The notes: generated by a model not told the origin, from the sequence alone. Shown: positions 10,601 through 20,671, numbered from the stretch's first letter. The stretch: 64,000 bases of DNA from Eutreptiella sp. 'Long Island Sound 2002' (GCA_964036045.1 OZ038382.1:149556961-149620960); one strand, 5' to 3'. Numbers and translations are program-made.

Positions 10601-11950
10601 GTGGCCTGTGTGACTCCCAGGTGGACTGTGGTGTCTTCCAGGTGCAGGGGTTCGCCTTTCCGGATGTGGGGGGTGGGGGTCTCGGCGTCGGCCAGCCCGA
10701 CCGATTTGCGGGGGTGCACTAGGAGCTGGTGGGCGTCCAGGTAGGTTGTGGTGAGTTGGAGAATGGCGGACGCTTGTTCGGTGGTCGTTGGTAGCCCTGC
10801 GTTCTCAGGGTCGCGGTGGCGGGTGGCTGTAGTGAGGAGGTTGTCATCTGCGAAGTTGATGAGGGGGGACCGTAGCGGGTATGGGGCGTACCCCGGGTAT
10901 ACCCGTGCTAGCTCGAATGCCAGTGGCAGGGTGACGAGGAGGTAGAGGAAGGGGCCTTCGGCGCCTCCCTGGGGGACCCCGCTGTCTGTGCCGGTCCAGG
11001 GGGTGAGGCCCGCGGCCGTGATGACGGCGTAGAGTCGGGTTTGGATGTACCCGGTCATGAAGGATAGGAATGGGAGGCCCATGGCATCCCATACCTCCGT
11101 GAGGAGCCGGTGTGGGGCGTGGGGGAACGCGCCTTGGACATCGAGGGAGGCGATGATCATCTCGTAGGGGTTCATGTCCAGTGCGGTGTCTTGGAGGAAG
11201 ATGGCCTCGTGGGGGGACCTGCCGGCCATGGCCCCCCACATGCTGGCGGGCACGTGGGCGAAGACCGCTGGCGCGATGCGGCCCAGGATGAGCGTCCACA
11301 CCAGCTTGACCTCGGTGGTGGCGCATACTATGGGCCGCCAGTTCCCCGGCTGCGCCCAGTCCCCCTTTTTGTAGAGGGGGTGGACCAGGTTGGCCCACTC
11401 AGGGGGGATGGGCGTGGCGCCCGTGACGATGTCCCACAGGCGGGCTGCCAGGCGGCGTTTGATGGGCAGGGTGAGACGTTGGTATGCTTCGGCCGGCAAA
11501 CCGTCGACGCCGGGTATGACCCCCTTCTTCAGGCGGTCCAGGGCGCGCTGCAGTTCTGAGATGCTGAAGGGGTCGTGTTCGATGGCGCGCCGCTGTTCCC
11601 GGTTGAAGACCCTGGGCACATGCTCGCGGATGGTGTTTCTGGTGTGGGGGTCGAGCTCGGGGAGGGCGTCCCCGTGTTGCGCCTGGAAGCTGTCCAGGAC
11701 TGCCTGGAGGACGGCGTCGGGGTCATTGGTGAGGCCTCCTTCGGGGGTGCGGACCGCGTGGATGGTACGGCGCCCCGTGTCCTCCAGGATGCGGCTGACG
11801 TACCGTAGGGACTTGTACGGCGTGTCGTTTCTGCCGTATCTTTCGCGTTCCTGGGCTGCTGCCGCTATGCGGTGGGCGTGCCATTCCTGGAGTTGGTGGC
11901 GGCGGGTGGTGAGGAGCGCACGGAGGTGGGCGTCCCGTTTCGTGCCTCCG
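7693..11950 (-). CDS. LINE-A ORF2, main part: reverse transcriptase, RNase H, zinc knuckle
   Basis: This makes the element's cDNA at the nicked target. Reading from about 11.95 kb, the RT palm motifs are GVDGLPAEAY, KKGDW...NWRPI, SLDVQGAF (catalytic Asp), GVPQGGAEGPF, and FADD at 10844-10855 (catalytic Asp pair). A thumb follows, then a CWHC zinc motif. RNase H residues are Asp in FTDAS (about 8900-8930), Glu in SHGEL (about 8780), Asp in VVVDAT (about 8700) and His/Asp in VKQESH...NGRAD (about 8500-8560). The C-terminus has C-x-C-x9-H-x3-C near 8050-8100, as in I-clade LINEs. The frame is open without a Met up to the break with the endonuclease near 11.95 kb, where a one-base-type frameshift separates the two parts. 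The Asp pair and RNase H residues are intact. Confidence 0.9.
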
Positions 11951-13016
11951 GTGTGCTGGGGCGTAGCAGGGTGGCGAGTTCCCCTTTCGTGGTCCAGATG
12001 TCATGGACGAGTTGCTGGAGGGTGAGGTCCGGTGGTGCTCCCGTGTGGTTGGTGTCACGCTCCATGCCGCATGCTTGTGCCGCCCGGCGCATGGCGGTGG
12101 TGAGTGTCGGTGCACCCGGGCGGCGTAGGATGGCGTGTAGGGCCCTGTTATACCTGTGCCAGGCGCCGTGGTCGTCCTCGGCCGGGAACTGCAGTGTGGG
12201 TGGGAGGGTGTCGTCTGGCAGGGTGGCTGCGGGTGGGGGTAGGTCGGGGATGATGAGGTCGATGTAGAGGGGCCGGTGGCCCGTGCCTGTGGGCGGGAGG
12301 TCCCCGTAGGCTGCTTCGTGGACGCGCACCGTGGTTGGGTCCCCGTAGCACGTGTCGATGCGGGATGGGTGGGTGCCGGCTTGGTGGGGGTAATGGGAGG
12401 GTGTGCCGGTGAGCCCTGCCGTGAGGTCGGTGAGGCCCAGCTGGTGCATGGCGTCCCGGACAGCTATGTCGGTGGCTGTGGGTGGGCCGGTGCGGTCGTC
12501 GTCGGTGGGAGCGGCGTTTAGGTCGCCTATGATGATGGTGGGTGCCAGGAGGGAGAGTCGGCGGTACGCCAGGCTCAGGGTGTCCAGGAAGTCCTTGGTC
12601 TCCTCCCCGAACGGGACGTGCGTGAGCAGCACGTTTAGCTGCCATCCGGGCCCCACGCACTCGTACGCCCCGAGGCGACCATCCACTCCGAGGTCAGGGT
12701 GGGCATGTACCGTGACCGATGTCTTGTGGTAGAGGGGTACCCCCCGTTCCCAGTGGGCGTGATATTTGTTCCCCTCTGGGTCCAGGATTGGTGCTGGTTC
12801 GGGTTGGTCTGCTTTGCGGAGGGCTTGCTCCAGGAACCCCAGGAGGTCTGCGCCTTGGGGGTGCGGCCCGGGCATGGCTTGCAGTGTGGCGGCCTTGGTG
12901 GGGTCGTAGGTGACCGCGGGCTCGTTGAGGATGTTGATGCGGGCGTGGGCTTCCGCAGGCGCCGGTTTCTGGGGACCGGTAGTTGGGGGGGCGGGCCGTG
13001 TCCGGCCCTGGCCCCG
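11940..13016 (-). CDS. LINE-A ORF2, N-terminal part: AP-type endonuclease
   Basis: This nicks target DNA for target-primed reverse transcription. The frame follows directly on the ORF1 UGA at 13017-13019. Motifs in order are INILNEPAV (first conserved strand, near 12900), LGFLEQAL (position of the conserved Glu), WQLNVLLTHVPFG, IIIGDLNAAP (near 12510-12545), PSRIDTCYGDP and TGHRPL (catalytic His). These are exonuclease-endonuclease-phosphatase signatures. The first ATG, at 12873-12875, lies after the first strand, so initiation there would lose part of the fold. After LLRPSTPEA near 11.95 kb the frame goes astray, while the homologous sequence continues in the frame of the RT. This is read as a mutation, since LINE-B is continuous here. 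Confidence 0.85.
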
Positions 13017-13019
13017 TCA
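13008..13019 (-). promoter_or_regulatory. In-frame UGA-CGG junction between ORF1 and ORF2 (LINE-A)
   Basis: On the minus strand ORF1 ends TGA and continues CGG GGC CAG GGC CGG with no stop into the endonuclease, in the same frame. LINE-B has TGA CGG GGC AAG GGC CGA at the same place. UGA followed by CGG is a known readthrough context (type II in plant RNA viruses). A readthrough function is inference. Confidence 0.6.
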
Positions 13020-16000
13020 GGCGTTGAGGAGGTCGATGACGTGCTGAGCTGTGGGTGCCCTGCGGTTCCGCTTCTGGGGTTGGGGTAGGGCCCATGCATT
13101 GTGGACTTCGCCCGTGTACTCGGTGCCGGTGAGGTGCTCCGTGTCGGGGGTGCACAGCTGCATGGGGACCATCTCACGACCGGCTTGGTCTCGCCAGAGT
13201 TCGATGGTGCGCCCCAGCTTCTTGTCGTTGGGGGTGGCCGGGTCCCACTTGACGTTGATCTTGAACCCCTGGTGGTCCCCGGTGACGCGGTACCGGTGCT
13301 TGACCTCCCCTGCGGCCCATATCCACTTGGAGGGGCCCGCGGCCGTGGGGTACTCGAAGGGCAGCTGCACCCGGGTGTTGATGGCGTATTTGGGATACAG
13401 GGCAGCGGCTTCCTCTTTGGTCCAGCTCTTCGGCTTGGCCCTTGGCTTTGGCGCGGGTTTGGCCTGTGTGGAGGCCTTGCGCTTTTGCGCACCTTGGCGG
13501 CGTCGGGCAGCGGGTTGTCCCCGTTGGGGAGGTGCGCCCTGGGGCCGCTGTACGGGTGCGTGGCCCGGTGCAAACACGGGGTGTTCGCGTGCGGCTGGGA
13601 CGTCGGGCTTGGACGTGGGGACGGGGTCCGCCAGTTGGAACACCTGCTTGGTCATGAGGCCAAGCACTTCCTCGGCCTCCTGCAGGGCGTCGGGCGGGTC
13701 CGTGGGCCAGGTGAGGAGCCGGTGCCCGGTGCCTGCCCCGTGGCGGCGCATGTGGGCCGTGTAGCGGGTGGCGTGGCGTGTCCACGCTGGGGTGCGTTCC
13801 GGGGGGAGGGGGCCTTCTGGCGCCCCCTGCGCCCAGTAGAGGGCGTAGTGCAGCGCTTCCCAGGCTGCCTCTGGGGCGTGGGGGATGCGTGCGGCGAGTC
13901 GCAAGCGGTCTCCTCCGCGTGGTGGGGGCGGGACTTCGCCGTCGGGGGCGTGTGCCGTTGCCCGTCTGACCTTGCCGTGGTCGTCCCATTCCACCGTCCA
14001 CCAGGTGTCCCGGTGTTTGAGGATGTGGACCTCCGTGGTGGCCGGGGGGGCGTCCATGGCGTCCCAGCTGACGAGCTGGATGGGGCGGACCGCAGGGTGG
14101 GTCTTCGGGGGTGCTCGCATGTTGAGGATTTGGTGGATGTCCTCGGCGGTGGGGCCCGTGTCGGGGGCGTCCTGCGCTGCTTGGGCTAGAGGTGGGGAGG
14201 GGCGGTCCTCCCAGAGGCGGGATGCGGACGCCGTGGCGTACATGGCTGCGATCAGGACGTGTTCCGTCAGCCCTTCCACCATGAGGTGGTTTTCCCCCTC
14301 CAGGTCTCGGGGGATGGCGGCTTCCGCCTTTAGGGTGAGGAGTGCGATGGCGCGTTTGGGTCCAGGTGTGGCGTGTGTCGGCTCATCTGGCGGGCGTCCG
14401 TCGGATGGGGTGTGGGGGGGGCGCTTCTGGAAGGGGGATGGTCCCACCGCCAGGTGCTCGACAAGGTGTAGTGGTATGGCGTGGTGGCGGTCCGCCGCGG
14501 GCAGGAGGTAGGGGTGTGGGTCTCCGGGCACCGTGCCGAGGAATATGCCCCCCCTGTAGGTAGGGGTGGGCAGGGGTTGCTGCAGAGCGCCTGCGCATGG
14601 TAGCGCGCACCGAGGGTTGCAGTGGGTGCATGGGGCTGTTATGGGGTGCGGTACCGCGTACACGGTGAAGGGCCCTACCGCTCGCTGGATGTGGCGGGGG
14701 ATGATGTTGCGGAGGTCCGCCACCCGTGCCGTGCGGCCTTCGCCATAGTATATCCAGAGTGTGTCCTCCAGTGCCATTTTGGGGCGTAGTTTGCGAGCCA
14801 GTAGGTTCAAGGTGCTTTTGTGGGTGGCCTCGGTGATGGTGCCGGGCCCAGCGTTAATGCGTGGGAGCAGGTGGCTTTGGTGTTGTGCTGCGGCCCGTCT
14901 GCGGGCGGTGTGGAGGGCGGTGCTGTCGGCGGGAGGGGGCGCGTGGTGGGTGGGCCTTTTGCGTGGGGTCGGGGCGACGTGTAGGGGGTGCTTCCATGCC
15001 GGGCGTGGGTGGTGTTGCGGTGGCTGGAGGCCAGGGTAGGTGGTGAAGGTGTATACGGTGATGGGGGAGCGCCTATGCGTGGCCTGGAGGTAGTAGTGGT
15101 CGCGACCCGTGTTGTGGGTGACGATGACGTTGGGCGTTGGTATGTCGTAGTGGAGCGCGGTATTGGGGAGTTGTTTGGTGATGCGTGCCGTCGCGTCCCC
15201 TGTTTTGGGGGCGGTGTCGTGGGGCACGAGGATGTGGACTGCCCACGCATCGTGGGCGGGGAGGTCGAGGTCCGGTAGGGTGGGATGAATGGGGCGTCCC
15301 CGGAAGTGTGCGAAAGCTGGGTTGTGGCGTGCCGCCGTTTCCTTGATGATGGACGGTGCCCATTGGGGTGGCGCCCCAACTTGCTGGGCCATGGCGGCGA
15401 CGGCGCGGGCGATCGCCGTGAGGTCTGGGCCGATGCCAGGCTGGTCTGCCGGTGGCTGCAGGCCCCCTTCTGGTGCGGGGTGGTGCCACCATAGGGTGTA
15501 GCCCTTTTGTGTGTTATCGTGGGGGGTGTGCACGAGGCCTTGGTGGTTGGAGATGGCGGTCTTGAGGGCTTCCGCTGCCTCGCGGTGGAGGGTGCGCGTG
15601 TAGGCCCAGACTCCGGTGGGGGGGGCCGCCCCGGTGTGGGATTCGGCCGTGGTGGGGGCCGGTTCGAGGGTGTGACTGGTGAGGGAGGGTCTGTGCAGCC
15701 CTTCGTGCAGGGAGGCGCACACGTGTGCCCACCTGTCCGCCCATCCCTGTTGGGCGCTTCCTGTGTCTGCTCCTGTGGGTAGTCGCACGATGACCACGTG
15801 CCAGGGGTGTGACCCCGGTACTACGGTGGGGGGTGTGGTGTGCTCGTGAGCGTGTAGCCATACTGCGGTGTCCGCGTTCGCCGTCACGTAGTCCTCTCCT
15901 TCCGCTGTGTGGACGTTTTCGACGGCGGCCTCTCCCTCCAGGGTGAGGAGGAGGTGTGTGCCGGGGGGCTGCGCGTGCGTCTCCGCGTCCCAGAGCCACA

Positions 16001-16721
16001 GGTACGTGAGCGCCACGGCGCCGGGGAGGATTTCCCCCCACGTGAAGGTGCCTTCGGGTGATGCCCACTGCAGGGGCAGTGTGCGGCGTCCCCGCGAGTC
16101 GTTGGTGGCGTGGTAGTCGTGGGGGAGGTGACGTTTGGTGAGCCGGTGCGGCATGCGTTCGGTGGTGGCCGTGGGGGGGTCCCAATTACATTCCTCCGGT
16201 GGGGGTGCGTCTGCGTCGTCCTCCTGGGGCTGGGCCAGCGGCAGCGCCTGTGCATTGGGTGCGGCGTCGGGTAATCCGCTGTGCGTGAGGGTGTAGAAGC
16301 CCTCGGGAGTGAGTTGGAGGACGATGTCCCACTTCGCCGTTTGCTCTGGGGACCACTGGTGGGGCCCGTCCTGCGGTCGGTGGAGGGTGACCTGGTGGCC
16401 CCATCTCCAGCTGTGGTAGGCGAGGAGGCTGAGGACGGTGTCTTGCTCCGGGTCCTCCACGCTTTCCATGTATGCCGTCATGTCGGTGACGTCGACGGCG
16501 TACTCGTCCTCCCATTCTTGTGTGGGGGTGCCTGGAGGGGGGGGGGCGGTGGTGTACCCGTGGAGTCCTGGCCCCGTGACGTCGGGCAGGTCGCGCTCGA
16601 GTGACGCCCGGTATTCGGCGGGCCCGTTGCTGGCTTCGTGGGTGGGGTGGTGGCGCCGCAGGGCGTTGGACAAGTGCGTCCAGGGCGCCCTCTCGCGGGG
16701 GGGGGGGGCGCGGGGGGGCAT
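13017..16721 (-). CDS. LINE-A ORF1: large protein with cysteine cluster and SH3/Tudor-like C-terminus
   Basis: The family is not recognised. It reads 1,234 aa from the Met at 16721. A homologous start is more likely at 16851 (MALDIDSLLELELQ) with a frameshift in the C run near 16697-16710. Features shared with LINE-B ORF1 are an N-terminal acidic segment with LSLLAYHSWRWGH; a cupin-like stretch (HLLLTLEGEA ... PW..VI); a DHYYLQA segment; a cysteine cluster C-x2-C-x3-C-x3-C (CTHCNPRCALPC) near 14600-14640; then FLGTVPGDP and HAIPLHLVE. The C-terminal 110 residues (KWIWAAGEV ... INVKWD ... EYTGEV) resemble an SH3 or Tudor-type barrel. A nucleic-acid chaperone or particle role would be usual for a LINE ORF1, but nothing here proves it. 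Confidence 0.8.
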   Translation of the reverse strand: MPPRAPPPRERAPWTHLSNALRRHHPTHEASNGPAEYRASLERDLPDVTGPGLHGYTTAPPPPGTPTQEWEDEYAVDVTDMTAYMESVEDPEQDTVLSLLAYHSWRWGHQVTLHRPQDGPHQWSPEQTAKWDIVLQLTPEGFYTLTHSGLPDAAPNAQALPLAQPQEDDADAPPPEECNWDPPTATTERMPHRLTKRHLPHDYHATNDSRGRRTLPLQWASPEGTFTWGEILPGAVALTYLWLWDAETHAQPPGTHLLLTLEGEAAVENVHTAEGEDYVTANADTAVWLHAHEHTTPPTVVPGSHPWHVVIVRLPTGADTGSAQQGWADRWAHVCASLHEGLHRPSLTSHTLEPAPTTAESHTGAAPPTGVWAYTRTLHREAAEALKTAISNHQGLVHTPHDNTQKGYTLWWHHPAPEGGLQPPADQPGIGPDLTAIARAVAAMAQQVGAPPQWAPSIIKETAARHNPAFAHFRGRPIHPTLPDLDLPAHDAWAVHILVPHDTAPKTGDATARITKQLPNTALHYDIPTPNVIVTHNTGRDHYYLQATHRRSPITVYTFTTYPGLQPPQHHPRPAWKHPLHVAPTPRKRPTHHAPPPADSTALHTARRRAAAQHQSHLLPRINAGPGTITEATHKSTLNLLARKLRPKMALEDTLWIYYGEGRTARVADLRNIIPRHIQRAVGPFTVYAVPHPITAPCTHCNPRCALPCAGALQQPLPTPTYRGGIFLGTVPGDPHPYLLPAADRHHAIPLHLVEHLAVGPSPFQKRPPHTPSDGRPPDEPTHATPGPKRAIALLTLKAEAAIPRDLEGENHLMVEGLTEHVLIAAMYATASASRLWEDRPSPPLAQAAQDAPDTGPTAEDIHQILNMRAPPKTHPAVRPIQLVSWDAMDAPPATTEVHILKHRDTWWTVEWDDHGKVRRATAHAPDGEVPPPPRGGDRLRLAARIPHAPEAAWEALHYALYWAQGAPEGPLPPERTPAWTRHATRYTAHMRRHGAGTGHRLLTWPTDPPDALQEAEEVLGLMTKQVFQLADPVPTSKPDVPAAREHPVFAPGHAPVQRPQGAPPQRGQPAARRRQGAQKRKASTQAKPAPKPRAKPKSWTKEEAAALYPKYAINTRVQLPFEYPTAAGPSKWIWAAGEVKHRYRVTGDHQGFKINVKWDPATPNDKKLGRTIELWRDQAGREMVPMQLCTPDTEHLTGTEYTGEVHNAWALPQPQKRNRRAPTAQHVIDLLNA

Positions 16722-16851
16722 TTTGCGGGTTGGGGTCTGCGGGGCTGCTTGCTGTGGGCTCGAGCTCCGGCGGGGTGAGGTCCATATGATGCTCCGTGTC
16801 CTCCGTGTGTTGGAGTTCCAGTTCTAGCAGGCTGTCGATGTCCAGGGCCAT

Positions 16852-17580
16852 GGGGTCATCTTGCGTGTTCACGTGCTGGGGTGTTGTGTCATGGCACGGT
16901 GGGCGTGTGATGCTGGTGTTCGGGGCATGTGCGGCGGCCGGTGCGGGGTCGTGCGTCGGGGGAGGCGCGCCGTTTGGCGTGGCTGTGGTGTGTGGCTGCC
17001 CGCTGGTGGCTGTCCTGGCCGGTGGTGTTGCCCCTGTGTGCGGTTCGGGTTGTGGCCGGTGGTGGGTGTTGAGCTGGCGCGAGGTGTGCGGGGTTTCCAG
17101 GGGTGGTGCCGGTGGGGTGGGGTGCGGGGTCGGTGGGGCGTGGCTTCGTTCCTGTGTTGGTGGGCTGTGGTGTCCCGTGCCCCCGGGTGGGGGAGGGGGG
17201 TGCGGTGCGGTATGGTGGTGTTGTGATGTGTGGTGGCCTTCCCGTTGGGGGGGGGGGGGCACCGTGTCCAGGTCTGGTGGGGTGGGCTGTCGCCTGTGGT
17301 TTGTCCTCTGGTGGTGTGGGGCAGCCCCGCGTGGTCTCTTGATCGTTCTCCTGGTGTGTTTCAGTACGTGGCCTGTGCGGGGTCGGTGTGGCGTAGGGCC
17401 TGGGGTCCCCTGGGGCGGGGTGTGCGGGACTGGAGTGTCGCAACCAGGGGGGTGTGGTCGTGTGGTGCTTGGGGGTGCCGGCCCGCCGTTGGGTGGGTCC
17501 GTTGGTGTGGGGTATTGCGCTTGCGGGGTCCGCGGGTCGGTGGGTCGCGGCTGCTTGGGCGTGTTGTGGCCCCGGTGCAG
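16852..17580 (-). other. LINE-A 5' leader
   Basis: This is C-rich, proline-codon-like sequence. Long open frames here (for example 16186-17589 on the minus strand) change into low-complexity Pro/His/Thr and have no homologue in LINE-B. The first base of the element is 17580. No spliced-leader match is seen at this end. Confidence 0.5.
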
Positions 17581-17588
17581 TTTGGTCA
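17581..17588. repeat. Target-site duplication of LINE-A, right copy
   Basis: TTTGGTCA, identical to 665-672. The gag frame resumes at 17589 with ATA TGC CTC AAC. Confidence 0.85.
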
Positions 17589-18540
17589 ATATGCCTCAAC
17601 TTGAAGTGTGGGGAGTTGCGTTTGGGGGAGGGGAGGAGGTATATCCGCAAGTACCGCTGCCTTCTGAGGCAAGTTGAAGATTGGTCAGAATCAAGCGAGA
17701 TTCGCCATCTCCTACGAGATGTACCACCATCCTATTGGACGAAACGTGTGGAGGAGGAACAAAAGTACTTCCGGCAAAACCTAGGAGAGCCGGACCGGAT
17801 GATCTCGCTGAAGAATTCCGTCTACACGGCCGAAGGACGTCTGCATCGGCTGACTAACGTCCAGTGCAGACGTGGAGTGAAGCTGAAGATGCAGATGATC
17901 GCAGCCTGCATGAGCTTGGACTCAATAGTCCAATACGTGAGCACAGAATTGAAGCTTAAATCCAAAAGCAAAGCTCACATTAAGGACCGCCACAGCCATG
18001 GAAATCACGACAGCCGGGAAGATAGCAGCCATCGGGAAATTCAAGAGGTACCAGATCGAAGTTCGGGTCCGAGGATGCAAAGACGTCGTCCGGCGGGGAG
18101 TACATGACTCGGGAAGATTATGAGGCTGCACACTTCTTTGCGTTCCTGGCCGACAACACGAAAGTGTATGGTCATGACGAGGCCAAGTGGAGGAAAGCAC
18201 CACCCCGTCAAGGAAAGGAGCCGCGGAGAATTCGACATCCCCCGTTTAGCGTTACCCAGTACCGGCGGTAAAATGGTGGGTGCTGGGTCTGCTATGGGAA
18301 AGGGCAATCCCATAAGCACGACCACAAAACGTGCAAGGTGTACGAGGAGGACAAGCGGGAATACTTCCAAGCCCACCTCAAAAAGGTCCCCAAGGAGAAG
18401 CGGATCGATGAATGGAAAAATAAAAAAGCCGTTGGAGGTCAACTTGTGGGATCGAGCCACAGTGGCGATTGGCGGATTCGGCAAATTGACGAGGTTGCCG
18501 AGTCGCTAAGGAAAGCCACGGAGGACTTGGAAAATTAGCC
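17589..18540 (+). pseudogene. gypsy gag, 3' part with CCHC zinc knuckle
   Basis: The segment from 17589 to about 18060 reads LKCGELRLGEGRRYIRK, then a charged helical region with VPPSYWTKRVEEEQKYF, in frame with the left gag piece. Frameshifts occur between about 18060 and 18280. At 18281-18334 a zinc knuckle is visible, CWVCYGKG ... HKHDHKTC, typical of retroviral-type nucleocapsid (genome RNA binding). A charged C-terminal segment rich in Lys and Glu follows, ending at TAG near 18538. The reading frame changes at least twice, so it is a pseudogene. Confidence 0.6.
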
Positions 18541-18682
18541 AGAGCAAATGGGAGGTCAAGGCCCAGGTGATTCGCAGCAGGATGGTGCTGCCGTAAACCG
18601 GATCTAGAGAGGCCCCCACAGGGATGGGACACCGGAGGTCTCTCAACCGTAAATCAGCAAAACCAAAAGGAGGAAGGTACCC

Positions 18683-19241
18683 ATGGTAGCCGAGAGGGCT
18701 CCAGACGAGCCAAGTAAGCTGAGATTTGCGAGTCCCAGCCCATGGAACGCCCCTCCAAGGGAAGTACGTATGGATTTTGGTCGTACACAAGTAAATGATG
18801 GAGAGACCACGGAGAACCCCGTGGATAGGCATGACCAACCCAAGATCTACACCATCCGGGATCACACGCTCGAAGTATTGATGCATCCAACCGTACTAGA
18901 GTTGCATGCCGTGAGAGGTGTCCGTACTCCACATGGAGACGAACGGCAGTCGCACTTGAAAGTGCCACTAAGATGTGGAAAGAAAGAAGTGATTGCGTAT
19001 GTACTGTGGGATACGGGTGCCCAAGTGAGCTTGGTCTGGAAGGAGTTGTTTTCGGATGAATTTCCGAAGCCCAGTCAAACACCGGTGCGCTTGAAGGTCG
19101 CCAATGGCAAAATTATGGGTGGGGTGACCCATGAAGGCACTATCGGCATGGAACTGTGGAAACATGATCGCTTGGACCGACCTGATTTCTGAAAGGGGAT
19201 CGTATTTTCCGAGAATTTTTATGCCGCAGATATTTTCGATT
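18683..19241 (+). pseudogene. gypsy aspartic protease, N-terminal part (split by Harbinger)
   Basis: Retropepsin-like. The catalytic motif WDTGAQVSLVW is encoded near 19008-19040, with KVANGKIMGGV as the flap-side strand after it. A stop (TGA) follows DRPDF near 19190. The downstream codons FYAADIFDW and, beyond the transposon at 25878, DIIIGYDFM complete the usual second half of a gypsy protease. The join across the single ATT is exact. It would process the Gag-Pol precursor. It is dead because of the insertion and the stop. Confidence 0.65.
19239..19241. repeat. 3-bp target duplication (ATT) of the Harbinger element, left
   Basis: ATT here and at 25875-25877 flank the inverted ends. Keeping one copy restores the protease frame (TTC GAT TGG GAT ATA). 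Confidence 0.75.
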
Positions 19242-19258
19242 GGGGTTTCCCTAATACG
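19242..19258 (+). repeat. Left terminal inverted repeat
   Basis: GGGGTTTCCCTAATACG. The right end, reverse-complemented, reads GGGGTTTCCCTGTTACG; 15 of 17 bases match. Confidence 0.75.
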
Positions 19259-19267
19259 ACCGTATTC

Positions 19268-19440
19268 CTGTAATACGCGTATCCTGCCGTATCCTGCCGT
19301 ATCCTGCCGTATCCTGCCGTATCCTGCCGTATCCTGCCGTATCCTGCCGTATCCTGCCGTATCCTGCCGTATCCTGCCGTATCCTGCCGTATCTGCCGGA
19401 TACTGCCGTCTCCTGCTTTCCCCGCCGTATCCTGCCGTAT
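19268..19440 (+). repeat. 10-bp minisatellite TATCCTGCCG, left subterminal array
   Basis: About 15 near-perfect copies of CCGTATCCTG, decaying at the right edge. A second array in the same orientation lies at the other end of the element (25675-25855). Confidence 0.9.
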
Positions 19441-19456
19441 GACCAGTGCCCGAAGC

Positions 19457-19500
19457 CCTAACCCTAACCCTAACCCTAACCCTAACCATAATGCTAACCC
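19457..19500 (+). repeat. Short TTAGGG-type telomeric tract
   Basis: About five CCCTAA units, then degenerate ones (CCATAATGCTAA). This is an interstitial tract inside the transposon, not a chromosome end. Confidence 0.85.
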
Positions 19501-19609
19501 CGAGTTTCAGTTATCGGTAAAGGTCTCATAAACAGGCGGTGCCTTGCAGGTGTGCGGACGTTATGTGATCTTACCTTGTATGAACCAATGCAAATTGACC
19601 TTTCTTCAT

Positions 19610-20045
19610 GCCATATGATGTGATGCCTTATAAGTTGATAGGATGTGGTGTTCGCAACGTGATGTGATGTGATGTGATGCAATGTGACATGACGTGATTC
19701 GATGTGATGTAGTGTGATCTCGTGTGGTGTGGTTTGGTGTGGCGTGATGCGATGTGATGTGATGTGACGTGATGAGATGCGATGTGATGTGACATGACGT
19801 GACGTGACGTGAAGTGACGTGACGTGACGTGACGTGACATGATGTGATGTGATGTGGTGTGATGTGATGCAATGTCATGTGATGCCATGCGATTTCATGT
19901 GATGTGATTTGGTGCAATGATATTTGATTTGACTTCATGCGATGTGGTGTTATGTGGTGTGATGTGATGTCATGTGTTTTAATGTGATGTGAAGTGTGTG
20001 ACCATATTTAAATTGCCGTGATGTGGTGTGATGTGATGTGATGTG
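19610..20045 (+). repeat. Degenerate GTGAT / GTGAC pentamer array
   Basis: About 430 bp built of GTGAT, GTGAC and ATGCG variants. Frames on both strands are open only because of the repeat. No gene is supported. Confidence 0.9.
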
Positions 20046-20051
20046 ACTTGG

Positions 20052-20255
20052 TTTCTTTTCGAAAATGTCTTCAAACCCGCTGCAGCTTTCATCCTAACAA
20101 GCAAAAATGCATTTCCAATTATTTTTTTTCCGAAACCGTTTTCAAACCCACTTCAGCTTTTATCCTAACAAACAAAACTCCATGTGCAATTGTTTGCTTT
20201 CCGGAAACGTTTTCAAACCCACTGCAGCTTGTATCATAACAAACATGAATGCTTC
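20052..20255 (+). repeat. 71-bp tandem repeat, three copies
   Basis: Each copy has TTTCAAACCCACT(G/T)CAGCTT, a CATAACAA-type block and an A-rich linker; copies begin near 20056, 20128 and 20199. From 20256 to 20670 I see AT-rich sequence with no feature. Confidence 0.8.
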
Positions 20256-20671
20256 TTCAAAATATGGTGTTCAGTTTTTCAAAACTGTTCAACCGTCTGG
20301 TTTTTGAACCTCTGCATGCTTTTTTGTTGTTCCCTGCTATGCTGAAAGGTAAAAAAATGACTTGACACATAACCCCAACTGCCAACTACTTTCCTCCGTC
20401 ATTGACTGGCGCACTCACAAAGCTGGGAAGGCACAGCAACATTACACTGAGCAGAGGGACGAATGGCCATTCGATGCGTGTGTCTGAAGAAGCTGCACTG
20501 TGGTGTATTCCACTGTGCGATAATATAAATAATCAACAATAAAAGAAGTTATAGACATACAAAAATATATAGTTATACTGCTGCACTATGGTGCATGCCA
20601 CTGTGCAATCAAAAAAGCAGATGAACAAAAAAAAATTAAATACATTACCAAAATAGTGTACTTAGCTGACC

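Larger units (their letters stand above)
673..17580 (-). mobile_element. LINE-A: giant four-ORF non-LTR retrotransposon, 16.9 kb
   Basis: This is a complete insertion with its 5' end at 17580 and its 3' end at 673, flanked by TTTGGTCA. In transcription order it has a leader of about 0.7 kb, ORF1, ORF2 (endonuclease-RT-RNase H-zinc knuckle), ORF3 (Ulp1-like), ORF4, and a 2.1-kb trailer ending in an ACCT microsatellite. EN-RT-RNase H-CCHC is the domain order of the I superclade of LINEs (family knowledge); most known members are about 5-8 kb, so this is exceptionally long. It is related to LINE-B throughout its coding part and 3' end. It is not intact: a frameshift lies near 11.95 kb and another in a C run near 16.70 kb. 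The whole sense strand is C-rich and G-poor. Confidence 0.9.

Noticed and set aside
16186-17589. 467-codon minus-strand frame before ORF1
   Set aside because: Only its stretch around 16700-16851 looks like the ORF1 N-terminus. The rest is Pro/His/Thr low complexity and overlaps real ORF1 in another phase.
19457-19500. Telomere end
   Set aside because: Only about five TTAGGG-type units, inside a transposon with coding sequence on both sides.
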